Below the pieces are notes generated by a model. It was not told the DNA's origin. It ran no database searches and was given only the letters and a program-made list of their open reading frames with translations. Below, piece after piece: positions 33,573 through 42,058 of a DNA stretch of 64,000 nt. The position numbers and the translations under genes were made by a program. Every line of letters begins with the position of its first letter. The first letter of the stretch is position 1. The DNA comes from Sphingomonas sp. OV641 (GTDB lineage Bacteria > Pseudomonadota > Alphaproteobacteria > Sphingomonadales > Sphingomonadaceae): assembly GCF_900109205.1 (NCBI RefSeq), contig NZ_FNZB01000006.1, positions 1 to 64,000 of the forward strand, given 5' to 3'.

Positions 33573-34774
33573 AGCGACACCACGGCGACGTCGCTCAGCC
33601 GCGCGCGCAGCCGTGCATGCATGCGGGCGATGCGGTCGTCGCCCTTGGGCATGGTGTCGACCGCGGCGATCGCCGACAGGAGGTTGAGCGCGCGGTCGGT
33701 GCGCTCGGCGTCGAGCGACAGGTGCCGTGCGAGGTCGCGCGCGGTGCTGGCGTTGGGGGAGATGCGCTTCAGCGCGTCCATGATCGCGGCCGCGTCGGTC
33801 GCAGCGGGATCGAGCAGGAACGCGTCGAGCGCGCGCGTGCCCTTGAGGGCGATGGCGGGGCCGTGGTCCGCGACCTCGGCCAGGCCCGCGAGATCGAGCA
33901 GCTTCGCCGCCTCGTCGGCATCGACGGACGCGGCGGCACGCAGTTCCGGGGTCTTGCCGAGATGTTCGGTGATGGTGGGATCGATATGCGCCAGCACCGG
34001 GGTTGCCGACAGCGCCGGACCCATCGCGAAGAAATCGCCGGGGGCGAGGTTGCGCAGCAGGTCGGCGTCACGCGCGGGAAAGCCGAGCAGGTCGGCCGCG
34101 CGCGCGATGTCGCGGTCGAAGACGTTGAGCCCGACCAGCACGTTCTGCAGCTCGGACACGACCGAGGTGGAGAGCTTCGCGAGGCGCTGGGTGGCGATGA
34201 CGGGGGCGAGACCGCGCTTGCGGCCGCGCGCGCACAGGTCGGTCAGGGTGGCGACGCCGAGCCGGCGGGCATCGGCATCGAGCGCGGAACCGGCGACATG
34301 CGGTGCGAGCAGATGGCCCTCGTCGATGCACACCAGCATGGTATGCGCCCAGTCCTCGCGCGGTGCGCCGACCAGGCCGGCAAAGAACGCGGCTGCCTTG
34401 ATGATCCGCTGGTCGGGATCGAGGTCGGTGAGGTCGATGTGCATCGACAGCCGATGTCGCCGGCTGCGCGTCGCCGCGGCCGTCAGCCCGTCGGCGGTGA
34501 GTTCGACCGCGCGGATCGTGGTCGCGCCGATATGGCGGGCGAGGTTCTCGAATTCCCCCTCGGGGTCGACGATCGCAAGCGTCGTATAGTCGAACGCCTC
34601 CTCGATGATCCGGCGCAAGGTCCTGCTCTTGCCCGCCCCGGAGCTGCCCTGGATGAGCAGGCGTCCGGCAAGCAGGCGATCGAGGTCGAGGCTGAGCGTG
34701 CCGGTCGAATGATGGCCGAGCGGTACGCGATTGTCCGCGGCCTCGGGCGCGCGAATCGGGGTGACACAGGTCAT
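33569..34774 (-). CDS. HerA-like ATPase (FtsK/HerA superfamily)
   Basis: The 401-residue product has Walker A GSSGAGKS (43-50), a Walker B-like MLVCIDEGHLL, and ATQRLAKLSTSVVSELQNVLV, the conserved RecA/HerA sensor region. HerA ATPases form hexamers that move DNA or act with nucleases. No NurA-like partner is seen. The ATG at 34774 gives a compact domain; longer upstream extensions have no HerA features. It overlaps the Myb-repeat gene by 4 bp. Confidence 0.8.
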   Translation of the reverse strand: MTCVTPIRAPEAADNRVPLGHHSTGTLSLDLDRLLAGRLLIQGSSGAGKSRTLRRIIEEAFDYTTLAIVDPEGEFENLARHIGATTIRAVELTADGLTAAATRSRRHRLSMHIDLTDLDPDQRIIKAAAFFAGLVGAPREDWAHTMLVCIDEGHLLAPHVAGSALDADARRLGVATLTDLCARGRKRGLAPVIATQRLAKLSTSVVSELQNVLVGLNVFDRDIARAADLLGFPARDADLLRNLAPGDFFAMGPALSATPVLAHIDPTITEHLGKTPELRAAASVDADEAAKLLDLAGLAEVADHGPAIALKGTRALDAFLLDPAATDAAAIMDALKRISPNASTARDLARHLSLDAERTDRALNLLSAIAAVDTMPKGDDRIARMHARLRARLSDVAVVSL

Positions 34775-34790
34775 GGCGTGGTCCTCCGGG

Positions 34791-35345
34791 TCAGGCGGCG
34801 TCGGCATCAGGGGGCGCCGGATCGTTGGCTGGGATGGCGGGAGCGTCGGGATCGGGAGCGGGCGCACCATCGAGCGTCCGCCATTCGAGCATGTCGTCGC
34901 TTTCGCGCTCGCAGTCCTGGCAGGTGGTGGAATCGTAGGTGCTGAGCAGCACCCAGGCCTGTTCGGGCTCATCCCAGGCCGCGACGGCGTCCTTGGTGAC
35001 GTTGTCGCTGCCGCAGTCGTCGCACACCGGCTTGACCCGGGAGGCGGCAGGCGAGCACAAGCGATCCCCGGTGCAGATCGACCAGTCACCGTAGAATTTG
35101 CCGTCGTAGGGCAAGCAGTCGCCGGCGAGCTGAATGGCGTGTTCGCCGTAGCCGTCGTGGAAATGAATTTCCGAATTCGGGAAGAACTTTTCCAGGACCG
35201 CCTTCGCGCCGCGGATCTTCACCTCGCTGCCATAGGTGGTGTGGACATAGTCGAGCGGTCCGATCGCGGGGCCTTCGCAGCCCCAGTCTTCGACGTCCTC
35301 GTCGGGCGTGGCGCGGCCGTGGAACAGATAGAGATAGACGCTCAT
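34791..35345 (-). CDS. Hypothetical protein with zinc-binding cysteine pairs
   Basis: The 184-residue product begins MSVYLYLFHGRATPDEDVED. Its middle has a CDDCGSDNV pair and, 35 residues on, CQDCE, a zinc-ribbon-like arrangement. The tail is alanine-proline-aspartate rich. The ATG at 35345 is 13 bp after the DUF7007 gene. Its job is unknown; the opening resembles short plasmid proteins that carry a beta strand followed by a gating loop. Confidence 0.55.
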   Translation of the reverse strand: MSVYLYLFHGRATPDEDVEDWGCEGPAIGPLDYVHTTYGSEVKIRGAKAVLEKFFPNSEIHFHDGYGEHAIQLAGDCLPYDGKFYGDWSICTGDRLCSPAASRVKPVCDDCGSDNVTKDAVAAWDEPEQAWVLLSTYDSTTCQDCERESDDMLEWRTLDGAPAPDPDAPAIPANDPAPPDADAA

Positions 35346-35358
35346 CGTGGCGGTCCTT

Positions 35359-36027
35359 TCAGGCGCTGGGGAGGAGGTGCGCGAGCGCGCTCGCGTCGAC
35401 CTGTTTGGAGATCGGGGCGGTGCTTTCGACGCGGACCGCGTCGAGGCTCTCGAACGTCTCGGGCATCTGGCGGCGTTCGTAACGGTCCTTGTCGACGAGA
35501 CCGTGGATCGGCGCGCCCTCGTGGCGCGCGAAGCCGAGCGCATCGACGCTGACGACACGGCGGAAGACGCAGCCGACCTTGCCCTCGGGCACCCAGTCCG
35601 CCCAGGAACCCGACGCCGAGACGCTCTCGTACTGGCCGATGATCACCTGATAGGCGGCGCGGCGGCGGACGACGTGGCTGTCGTGGATCGACACTTCCTC
35701 GCCGGTCAGCGCGGTCCAGCGGTCGGGATGCCAGCAGCGCACCGAACGGCGCGCGTTCTCGACCTGCAGGGCGATGCCCGGAATGGGCAGGCGGCGAAAC
35801 TCGCTGCCGAAGGCGTAGAGCACCAGCGCGTAATCGACGTCTTCCTCATAGTAAGGATCGTCGCGGCGCAGCGCCTCGGGCATCGCGGCCTGGCGTTCGT
35901 CCGACAGGACATATCCGCCATGACTGGGTGTCGATACGCGCCAGATGCCGGGCAGGACCTGGTCAGCGCGGTCGGGTGCGTCCCAGGGTGTCGTCTCAGG
36001 GCGTGGGCTGGGCTGGAACCGGGTCAT
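35359..36027 (-). CDS. DUF7007-like protein
   Basis: The 222-residue product has the pattern WRVSTPSHGGYVLSDERQAAMPEALRR followed by YYEEDVDYALV, which I associate with DUF7007, a family found on alphaproteobacterial plasmids. It is the first gene of the long minus-strand operon; upstream lies a pyrimidine-rich tract and then the divergent csbD-like gene. Function unknown. The C-terminal part (GCVFRRVVSVDALGFARHEG) is unassigned. Confidence 0.6.
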   Translation of the reverse strand: MTRFQPSPRPETTPWDAPDRADQVLPGIWRVSTPSHGGYVLSDERQAAMPEALRRDDPYYEEDVDYALVLYAFGSEFRRLPIPGIALQVENARRSVRCWHPDRWTALTGEEVSIHDSHVVRRRAAYQVIIGQYESVSASGSWADWVPEGKVGCVFRRVVSVDALGFARHEGAPIHGLVDKDRYERRQMPETFESLDAVRVESTAPISKQVDASALAHLLPSA

Positions 36028-36200
36028 CTGTCGTCTCCCTCAATGGATTCGACAGATTCCCTCTCTCTCTCCTCCCCCTCGGCAGACCGGGATGATGGCG
36101 GCAGGCAGGGTCGTTCATGGTGCAGCCGTGACTGGCCGCACGGATCGCGCTCACGCGCAAAGTGTTCTCAGTCCTGATATTTCACGACAGGAGATCGATC

Positions 36201-36383
36201 ATGGGTGAAGCAACCGACAAGCTGAAGGCGGCAGGCAACAAGCTGGCCGGCAACGTCAAGGAAAGCATCGGCAAGGCGACCGATAACGCCAGTCTCGAAG
36301 CCGAGGGCAAGGCGCAGAAGGTCAAGGGCGCCGGTCAGGACGTCAAGGGATCGGTCAAGGGCGCGCTCGGCGACGATATCTGA
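36201..36383 (+). CDS. CsbD-family stress protein
   Basis: The 60-residue product is a typical CsbD-like repeat protein: MGEATDKLKAAGNKLAGNVKE, GKATDN and AEGKAQKVKGAGQDVKGSVK. The family is small, highly charged and often induced by general stress; its biochemical role is unknown. The ATG at 36201 follows AGGAGATCG. It is monocistronic and ends at a strong hairpin terminator. It is one of few + strand genes in the first 47 kb. Confidence 0.9.
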   Translation: MGEATDKLKAAGNKLAGNVKESIGKATDNASLEAEGKAQKVKGAGQDVKGSVKGALGDDI

Positions 36384-36792
36384 CCCCCCCGACCTTCGAT
36401 GACACGATCGGGCCGCTTCGGGCAACCGGGGCGGCCTTTTCCTTGCGCGCCGGGAATCCGGGATTTCGAGCGCCACCTTTGAAGATCGACTTGAGGCTGC
36501 GCGGGCGCTCGGCTAGCCGTGCCGCGACCACGGTCATCCAGATCGCATCGCACCCCGTGGACGGCCTCGCGCCGCGCGCCTGATTGCAGCGCAGATGCTT
36601 CAGCAGGCCGTTCGACAGCGATCGCCGTCCACCCGCGCTGCGCAGCGTGACATGGTCGAACGTCGGGTAATCGGGATGATGGCGGGCGAGGCGCCGCGGG
36701 CTCGGCAGGGGCATCCCGCATCCGGCGCACAGCGACGACTGCGCCCAGCGCAGGATCCGCCGCTGGTTTCTGGCTTGGGTGGTCGATGCCAT
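36355..36792 (-). CDS. HNH-type endonuclease-like protein
   Basis: The 145-residue product has CAGCG, HHPDYPTFDHV, GGRRSLSNGLLKHLRCNQARG, a zinc-stabilised HNH/endonuclease VII-like core (DH, N, H and CN-RG). The C-terminal 50 residues are low-complexity and run into the terminator and last 29 bp of the convergent CsbD gene, so the end may have been changed by rearrangement. The ATG at 36792 sits about 12 residues before the domain. Confidence 0.6.
   Translation of the reverse strand: MASTTQARNQRRILRWAQSSLCAGCGMPLPSPRRLARHHPDYPTFDHVTLRSAGGRRSLSNGLLKHLRCNQARGARPSTGCDAIWMTVVAARLAERPRSLKSIFKGGARNPGFPARKEKAAPVARSGPIVSSKVGGVRYRRRARP
36411..36440 (+). terminator. Rho-independent terminator of the CsbD-like gene
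   Basis: The stem GGCCGCTTCGG/CCGGGGCGGCC (with two G-T pairs, GCAA loop) at 36411-36436 is followed by TTTT. Confidence 0.75.
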
Positions 36793-36835
36793 GATGCGAG
36801 AATGGTGGCCCTGGATTAAATTCCTGCCAACGACG

Positions 36836-38143
36836 TCATCCGATGTGCAGCTGGTCAAGCACGGCGGTTTCGAGACTGTCGCCTTCGAGATCCTCGGCAT
36901 GGATCGTCACGACGGGGGCGATCTCGCGAAGTTTCTCGACCTGGCGCAGCTTCAGCCCGAGCGCATCGGCGTCGTCGCCGGTGACGACCTCGAGCGCCGC
37001 CTCGATCACCTCGCCGGTGGTGAAATCACGCAGGTCGAGAAGGAGGTCTGGACGCATCTCGCCGATCGACGTCGCGATATCGAACAGGAGCCGCTTGAAC
37101 CCGACGCCGATGCCGCGCCGGCGAAGCCGGTACTGGAGATCGAGCAGGCCGACGATCGTCTTGCGTTCGGCGAGATTGTGGATCGCGACGAAATTGGCGG
37201 GGCGCGCGATCGGCTGCGCATAGGCGCGCAGGCACGCATAGCCCTCGCGCGGGTTGTGCTCGCCGACGACGGCCAGGACCAGATACGGCGGTCCGATGTG
37301 GCGCTGGTGGACGCCGATGTGGCGGATGCGGTTCTTGACGATCAGCTCGCGCCCTTCGGCAAGCGTGATGGTCGAGCCGGAGACGTCGATCGCATACAGG
37401 AGGAGGAAGGCCTGCGGGGCGTGCTCGCTCGGCCATTTCTTCGCCGCCTCGCGCAGTTTCGCGAACACGACGCCGCGTTCATAGGGGTCGATATGGGTGT
37501 AGAGATGGCGCGCGAGCGGGATGCCCGGTGCGATCTGGACCCGCTCGGCCGCGGCGCGCATCGCCGCGAACTCGCTCGCCATCGATGTCGTGCGCGGCTC
37601 GCCGACCTCGAGTGGTTCGACGACGTTGACCTGCGCCATTTCCATCAACTGCCACAGCAGGCGCGCGAGGCGCGGGATCGCGACGCCGCGGGTGCGATCG
37701 TCGGGTTCGCTGTCATCAGGGAGCTGCGCCAGCTTCTCGGGGGCGAGCCGGTGCGCCGAGAACAGCCCGTCGGGCTCGTTGATCGTGCGCGGGGTGGTGG
37801 TCGCCTTCTCGCGGATGCGGGGCGGCGCCTGCTCCCGGAAGAACGGGCAGTCGACGTCATGTTCGGGGCGACGCTGGCGGATGCTGGTGAGCCGGCGCAG
37901 GTAATAGGTTTCGGCTTCGGAGAGATAGGCCGGCGAGAGTAGCGGCGGGTCCGTCCCCTCCCCCAGGCAGTCGCAGGCTATCCACTGGTGATGATCGCGT
38001 GCCTTGACCACCATGATGACCGAGGCGCGGTGATCGCTGTCCTCGCCTTCGCCTGTGTACCAGCGCACCAGCGCCTCGCGCACCACGTCGGGTACGGGCG
38101 AGCGCAGGGTAAGACCCCGGGTATCGCGTGGGACGAGCCACAT
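36836..38143 (-). CDS. DUF1173-like plasmid protein
   Basis: The 435-residue product has an N-terminal Cys/His-containing region (HHQWIACDCLGEGTDPPLLS, then RRPEHDVDCPFFREQ) followed by a long mixed domain (about 140-430). The layout, a short CxC unit, a repeated R/P/H-rich spacer and a DCP motif, resembles DUF1173 proteins on alphaproteobacterial plasmids, but the match is from memory and only partial. It is transcribed alone, its start facing the divergent 174-residue gene. Function unknown. Confidence 0.5.
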   Translation of the reverse strand: MWLVPRDTRGLTLRSPVPDVVREALVRWYTGEGEDSDHRASVIMVVKARDHHQWIACDCLGEGTDPPLLSPAYLSEAETYYLRRLTSIRQRRPEHDVDCPFFREQAPPRIREKATTTPRTINEPDGLFSAHRLAPEKLAQLPDDSEPDDRTRGVAIPRLARLLWQLMEMAQVNVVEPLEVGEPRTTSMASEFAAMRAAAERVQIAPGIPLARHLYTHIDPYERGVVFAKLREAAKKWPSEHAPQAFLLLYAIDVSGSTITLAEGRELIVKNRIRHIGVHQRHIGPPYLVLAVVGEHNPREGYACLRAYAQPIARPANFVAIHNLAERKTIVGLLDLQYRLRRRGIGVGFKRLLFDIATSIGEMRPDLLLDLRDFTTGEVIEAALEVVTGDDADALGLKLRQVEKLREIAPVVTIHAEDLEGDSLETAVLDQLHIG

Positions 38144-38178
38144 GGTGGTGAAGCTACTCCATAATGCTTGCCTTGTCG

Positions 38179-38210
38179 CCTTTGTTCACGTTACGTTCAA
38201 TGAACAAAGG
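38179..38210. promoter_or_regulatory. Operator-like inverted repeat between divergent genes
   Basis: Ten-bp arms CCTTTGTTCA/TGAACAAAGG (38179-38188 and 38201-38210) with a 12-bp spacer lie between the DUF1173-like gene (minus) and the 174-residue gene (plus). The right arm overlaps the likely ribosome site AAAGGAG of the plus gene, so binding there could control it. Confidence 0.5.
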
Positions 38211-38218
38211 AGCTGGCC

Positions 38219-38743
38219 ATGAAGCGTTCGGAATTTATCGGAGAGTTCGACCTCGATGCGGTGCTCACCGAATTGTCGGTCGATCTGGATATTCGCGTTA
38301 CCCGGCGCATGCTCGCGGGGGCGTGCATCGGCAGCAATCCGGAGGATGCGTATCTCTCGGCGCGCGAGTTGCGGGAATCGCTCGAATGGATCCACGAGGG
38401 CGAGAACGAGGGCAAGGTCAAGCTGACCACGATCCTCAGCACCGCGTGCGACGATTTCCAGCGGTGCCTCTATTATTGCGTCGCCGGCAAGGGCGTCGTG
38501 ACCATGCTCGACGATCTCGTCTGGCTGGAGAAGCTGCTGGAGGCGCGCGGTCGCATCGCCGGGCACATCTATCGCAACAAGCTGCCGGTGAAGCCGCTGG
38601 TCAATCCGTATGTCGCGGCCGAGCCGGATGGTCCGTTGGGCCGCTTCGACCCCGCGTTCGCGATCGGCGCGTCCTGGTCGCATGACCCGGGACCCGATTA
38701 CGATTCCGACGATCGTGGCCCCGGTCCGAAGCTCAAGGGCTGA
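38219..38743 (+). CDS. Hypothetical protein
   Basis: The 174-residue product is acidic, soluble and helical (FDLDAVLTELSVDLDIRVTR, ARELRESLEWIHEGENEGKV). It ends in a proline- and aspartate-rich tail. The ATG at 38219 follows AAAGGAGCTGGCC. It is divergent from the DUF1173-like gene. No family is recognised. Confidence 0.6.
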   Translation: MKRSEFIGEFDLDAVLTELSVDLDIRVTRRMLAGACIGSNPEDAYLSARELRESLEWIHEGENEGKVKLTTILSTACDDFQRCLYYCVAGKGVVTMLDDLVWLEKLLEARGRIAGHIYRNKLPVKPLVNPYVAAEPDGPLGRFDPAFAIGASWSHDPGPDYDSDDRGPGPKLKG

Positions 38744-38750
38744 CGACAAA

Positions 38751-38789
38751 AAGAAAAGGCGGTTCGGCAAGGGAGCATGCCGGACCGCC
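38751..38789 (-). terminator. Terminator of the thermonuclease-like gene
   Basis: On the minus strand the 12-bp stem (38778-38789 with 38758-38769, one wobble pair) is followed by a T-rich run (complement of AAGAAAA). It lies 18 bp after the stop at 38807 and may also act on the convergent gene. Confidence 0.7.
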
Positions 38790-38806
38790 TCTTCCAGGGG
38801 GGGATA

Positions 38807-39325
38807 TCAGTAACGCGCCTCGCACGCGAGCCGTTCCCCGCGCCGCCAGCGCGCCGGATCGATGAATTCTCCCGCATAGGCGCCGCGGCCCGCTGATCGC
38901 GCCTGTTCGGCCGCAGCGACATAGCGCGCGGCGCGCTGCGGATCGCCGCGCAGATATTGCGTCGCCGGCACCGCCAGACCCTGCAGGATCAGTTGCTCGC
39001 CCAGGTCGTAGCCGTCGACCGTGACGATGGCGATCGGACGGCCGTAGCTGCTCGCGCCGGTCATGCGGATCGTGGCGACACTGCTCTTGAGGATACGCGA
39101 GGCGGAATCCTGCGCGAACTTGCCGCACGGATAGCAGGCACCGTCCTTCGAGCACATCTGCTTGCGCTCGAAGGCGTCGGCCCCCGACAGGCGGAAATCG
39201 ACCGAGACCGTGTCGCCGTCGATCGCCCGCCCCTCGCCGGTGATCGTCGCCCCGTCGCGGCCTTGGGGTTCCCCTGCCCCGCAGGCGGCGAGCGCGGCGA
39301 TGCCGAGGAGCAGGGCGCCCCTCAT
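38807..39325 (-). CDS. Thermonuclease-like (SNase-fold) lipoprotein
   Basis: The 172-residue product has a lipoprotein signal (LGIAALAACGAG, cysteine at the lipobox). A staphylococcal-nuclease-like domain follows: GRAIDGDTVSVDFRLSGADAFERKQ, SVATIRMTGASSYGRPIAIV and YDLGEQLILQGLAVP. Members cut DNA or RNA outside the cytoplasm with calcium. It also holds CSKDGACYPCGKFA, a cysteine-rich loop unlike the usual domain. The ATG at 39325 overlaps the upstream 69-residue gene by 4 bp. Confidence 0.8.
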   Translation of the reverse strand: MRGALLLGIAALAACGAGEPQGRDGATITGEGRAIDGDTVSVDFRLSGADAFERKQMCSKDGACYPCGKFAQDSASRILKSSVATIRMTGASSYGRPIAIVTVDGYDLGEQLILQGLAVPATQYLRGDPQRAARYVAAAEQARSAGRGAYAGEFIDPARWRRGERLACEARY

Positions 39326-39531
39326 GCGTAGCGCAATTCGACTTCGACGTTCGGCCCGTCGACGATGACCGGGAGGACGCGGAAGGGTTGCAGCGGATCG
39401 CCGGTGCGCACGATCGAGACCTGGCGTGCGCCGGCATCGAACATCCGCATGGCGACGCGCTGGGCATGGGCTCGGCTGCAGAGCTGCGACCGCTTCGGGC
39501 TGGGTGTGACGGGCGGATACGGGGCGGACAT
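39322..39531 (-). CDS. Small hypothetical protein
   Basis: The 69-residue product starts MSAPYPPVTPSPKRSQLCSR and has FDAGARQVSIVRTGDPLQPF. It looks like a small beta-rich unit and overlaps the thermonuclease-like gene by 4 bp. No function can be assigned. Confidence 0.5.
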   Translation of the reverse strand: MSAPYPPVTPSPKRSQLCSRAHAQRVAMRMFDAGARQVSIVRTGDPLQPFRVLPVIVDGPNVEVELRYA

Positions 39532-39563
39532 GGCGATGATCCTGACGTGGGGGATGTCGGCGA

Positions 39564-40187
39564 TCAACCGAACACCGTCTTGTGGACGCGAGTTTCGGGC
39601 TTGGGCGGCACGAGTGTCCACGCCCATTTGCGAAGGTTACCGATCCGATATTTCGGGTAGCTGTTGCCGGGGATCGCGAGCGAGATCTTGCGGCCGCGCT
39701 TGTGGACGATGAACTCGTCTCCCTCATAGCCGTCAACGAAGGTGACCTTGCTCGGCAAGCGGATGTGCATGCCGTGTTCGAGCGGGCGTACCGGGGTCGC
39801 GAGCCGCTCGAGGCAGCGTCGGCGCCAGTCGAGCGCACCGGGATCGTCGGTATCGCCGAGCAGCGAGAGGATGCGCTCGGGGCATTCGGCCTCGCAAGGC
39901 CCGGCGTGTTCGGTCATATCCTTGTAGGCGAACACGAATCCGTCCTTGGCCCGCGGATTCCAGCTGACCAGGCAGACGGCCGCGAAGGCGGGTTCGTCGG
40001 TGCCGTCGGTCGACGGCACCACGGCCGCGTACCAGACCTTGTTGCGCAGGCAGGAAGAGGCGATGACGCGCAGCGCCTTGCCCTTCCCGTCGGCATCGCG
40101 GTTGTCGTAGGTGAATTGCGCGTCGAGATAGGCTTTGGGGCCTGTGTGCGGGAACATCGACGACAGCGGCATGCTTAGCCAGCCCAT
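39564..40187 (-). CDS. DUF6927 protein
   Basis: The 207-residue product begins MGWLSMPLSSMFPHTGPKAYLDAQFTY, the start I associate with DUF6927, followed by a SCLRNKVWYAAV segment and a basic C-terminal part (KRGRKISLAIPGNSYPKYRI). The family is plasmid-associated with no known function. The ATG at 40187 was chosen because the family usually starts at MGWL. It is the downstream neighbour of a 214-residue hypothetical gene. Confidence 0.75.
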   Translation of the reverse strand: MGWLSMPLSSMFPHTGPKAYLDAQFTYDNRDADGKGKALRVIASSCLRNKVWYAAVVPSTDGTDEPAFAAVCLVSWNPRAKDGFVFAYKDMTEHAGPCEAECPERILSLLGDTDDPGALDWRRRCLERLATPVRPLEHGMHIRLPSKVTFVDGYEGDEFIVHKRGRKISLAIPGNSYPKYRIGNLRKWAWTLVPPKPETRVHKTVFG

Positions 40188-40224
40188 GATGGCGGTCCTT
40201 TCGCGTGTGTGGACGGGTGATCGA

Positions 40225-40869
40225 TCAGCCGAACAGGCTGACCGGCTCGGCGACCGGCGGTGTGAGCCGCAATTCCTTGCGCAGCCGCACGGCGAACCGC
40301 TCGGGCGCGAGCAGGTCGCGGATCGAGGCGTAGCAGTCGCGCTCCCCGAGGTGATCGTGACGACCGCTGACGCGGCGGTAGATGACCTCGCGGTCGGCCA
40401 TGGTGCCGTGGAGCGATAGCTGCATCCACAGCTCCTCGCCGTGGAGGGTGATCTCGCCGGACCGGGAGGCGTGGCTGCGGTTCGAGCGAAGGTCGTAGTG
40501 CGCGGGGTCGAGCCCCAGCGTTTCGGCGAGCCGGCGCAGCGCCTTGCGTCCGTCGCTGTGGAAGCGATCCTTGGCGGCCGCATCGTGCGCGACGCCGCGC
40601 ACCGCGAGCGTCAGCAGCGCCGGGTGCTGTCGCAGCTCGGCGATACGGTCCATGCAGCGCCGCTTGAGGAGCGCGTCTTCGGACTGCCGCGCGGTGACGC
40701 TTGCGAGATGGCGGGCGAGCAGGATGACCGCGGGATCGGTCTCGAAGGCGATGCCGGCGTTGCGGCAGTCGTCGATCGCGCGGGTGATGGCGTGAAGGCT
40801 TGCTCCAATCGTGACCAGCGCGCTCGGGTCGAGCGCCTGCTGGTGGCGGAAGGCGACATCGTAGGGCAT
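40225..40869 (-). CDS. Hypothetical protein
   Basis: The 214-residue product starts MPYDVAFRHQQALDPSALV and is mostly helical, with an arginine-rich middle (RKALRRLAETLGLDPAHYDL). No family is recognised. Upstream is a polypyrimidine tract (40903-40921) of the kind found before several genes of this plasmid. Confidence 0.55.
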   Translation of the reverse strand: MPYDVAFRHQQALDPSALVTIGASLHAITRAIDDCRNAGIAFETDPAVILLARHLASVTARQSEDALLKRRCMDRIAELRQHPALLTLAVRGVAHDAAAKDRFHSDGRKALRRLAETLGLDPAHYDLRSNRSHASRSGEITLHGEELWMQLSLHGTMADREVIYRRVSGRHDHLGERDCYASIRDLLAPERFAVRLRKELRLTPPVAEPVSLFG

Positions 40870-40920
40870 GAGCGATCTCCCGAGCGCCTCACGCGCTCAG
40901 AAATTCGCTCCCCCTCCCCT

Positions 40921-41112
40921 TCACGATAACCAGTTACGTAATTGCTCCGGTATTTCAGGATCGATGTCCTCGCCCGGTTGCATAGGCCGCAGACCCTGCT
41001 CCGCATCGACCGCGGCCTGCAGATGACAGGCGGCAACGGTCGCTCCGTCGTCGGTCGCGTCATAAAGCGCGAGCGCCTGCCGCATTAGCGCGAGCCGTAT
41101 ATTATCGCTCAT
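40921..41112 (-). CDS. Small hypothetical protein
   Basis: The 63-residue product starts MSDNIRLALMRQALALYDAT, then an acidic tail (PMQPGEDIDPEIPEQL). Probably one helical hairpin. No family is recognised. Confidence 0.5.
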   Translation of the reverse strand: MSDNIRLALMRQALALYDATDDGATVAACHLQAAVDAEQGLRPMQPGEDIDPEIPEQLRNWLS

Positions 41113-41196
41113 GCCAGTCTCCCACTACGGTCTGCCGCCATGATTGCGTTCGGGGCAAACGAAAGCAGGCCCATAATGGTTGTAACGGCCGTGCGC

Positions 41197-41511
41197 TCAT
41201 CGCAGCCTCCATCGGCCGACAAGGTCGACCATTGCGTCACGATAGCCCCACGCATCGGGATAGATCGCAGGCTCCTGCGCGAGCCAGGCCATGACAATTA
41301 GCATGTCCTCGGAAATGATCGCGTCGCAGTTGCTGAGGTGGAGGATGGGGAAGTGGCCGTTGTCGTCACCATTCCACCACGCCAGCAGGAAGTCCGCGAC
41401 GCGCGCGGCCTGCCCGGTATCGGACGAGGCGACATCCACGAGGCGGCCGATCGCGGCGCCGACCTCGTCGAAGGCGAGTGCGCGGATGAGGGGGCGGCGT
41501 TGCGGTTGCAT
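41197..41511 (-). CDS. DUF7673-like protein
   Basis: The 104-residue product contains DTGQAARVADFLLAWWNGDD, AIISEDMLIVMAWLAQEP and YPDAWGYRDAMVDLVGRWR. This is the DUF7673 pattern known from proteobacterial plasmids and integrative elements. Function unknown. Confidence 0.75.
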   Translation of the reverse strand: MQPQRRPLIRALAFDEVGAAIGRLVDVASSDTGQAARVADFLLAWWNGDDNGHFPILHLSNCDAIISEDMLIVMAWLAQEPAIYPDAWGYRDAMVDLVGRWRLR

Positions 41512-41551
41512 GGTGCGTATCCTGTCCTATCGGGTGGAAGCTGTCATGCGA

Positions 41552-42043
41552 TCAGGATGGGGCGTGCTTCCCGGCCTGGGCGATCATCACGGCGACCGCC
41601 TCGTCGAGCGCGGCGTCATCGCCGTTGACCATGCGCGCCGACGGGGTGAGGCGTTGCACGCCGGCGAACACGATGGCGGGTGTCCTGCCCTTGAGCCGAT
41701 AGCAGAACACCTGGTCGCCCTCGATCGTCACCAGCTTCGTCCGGCATTGCCGGCGCAGCCGCTTCGCCTCCTCGATCCGGGTGATGAGCGCCGCCACCTC
41801 GAATTCGAGGCAGTGCGGCATGACGCTGTCGCCGAGCCGCGAGACGGGCCGGTTGGCGGCGAGCCAGGCATCGACCGCCTGTTCGGTGACGCTGCCGACG
41901 GCATGGTAATCGTCCGCGGCGCCATGACCGCGGTTCGAGGCGAGGAAGGCGCGCTGCCCATCGATCCAGATCTCGGCCGAGTAGCAGGTCGTTTCCTCGG
42001 ACAAAGCGTCGACCACCTTCAGCTTGCGCAATTCGATGTGCAT
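41552..42043 (-). CDS. Hypothetical protein
   Basis: The 163-residue product begins MHIELRKLKVVDALSEETTC and has a beta-rich start, a helical centre (IEEAKRLRRQCRTKLVTIEG) and ends in AGKHAPS. It ends 40 bp before the DUF7673-like gene and starts 15 bp after ArdC. No family is recognised. Confidence 0.55.
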   Translation of the reverse strand: MHIELRKLKVVDALSEETTCYSAEIWIDGQRAFLASNRGHGAADDYHAVGSVTEQAVDAWLAANRPVSRLGDSVMPHCLEFEVAALITRIEEAKRLRRQCRTKLVTIEGDQVFCYRLKGRTPAIVFAGVQRLTPSARMVNGDDAALDEAVAVMIAQAGKHAPS

Positions 42044-42058
42044 GGTGCGATCTCCAGG

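Noticed and set aside
32268..34945. Long + strand frames opposite the Myb-repeat and HerA-like genes
   Set aside because: Products are Arg/Gly-rich shadows with no motifs; the minus frames carry clear domains and 4-bp overlaps.
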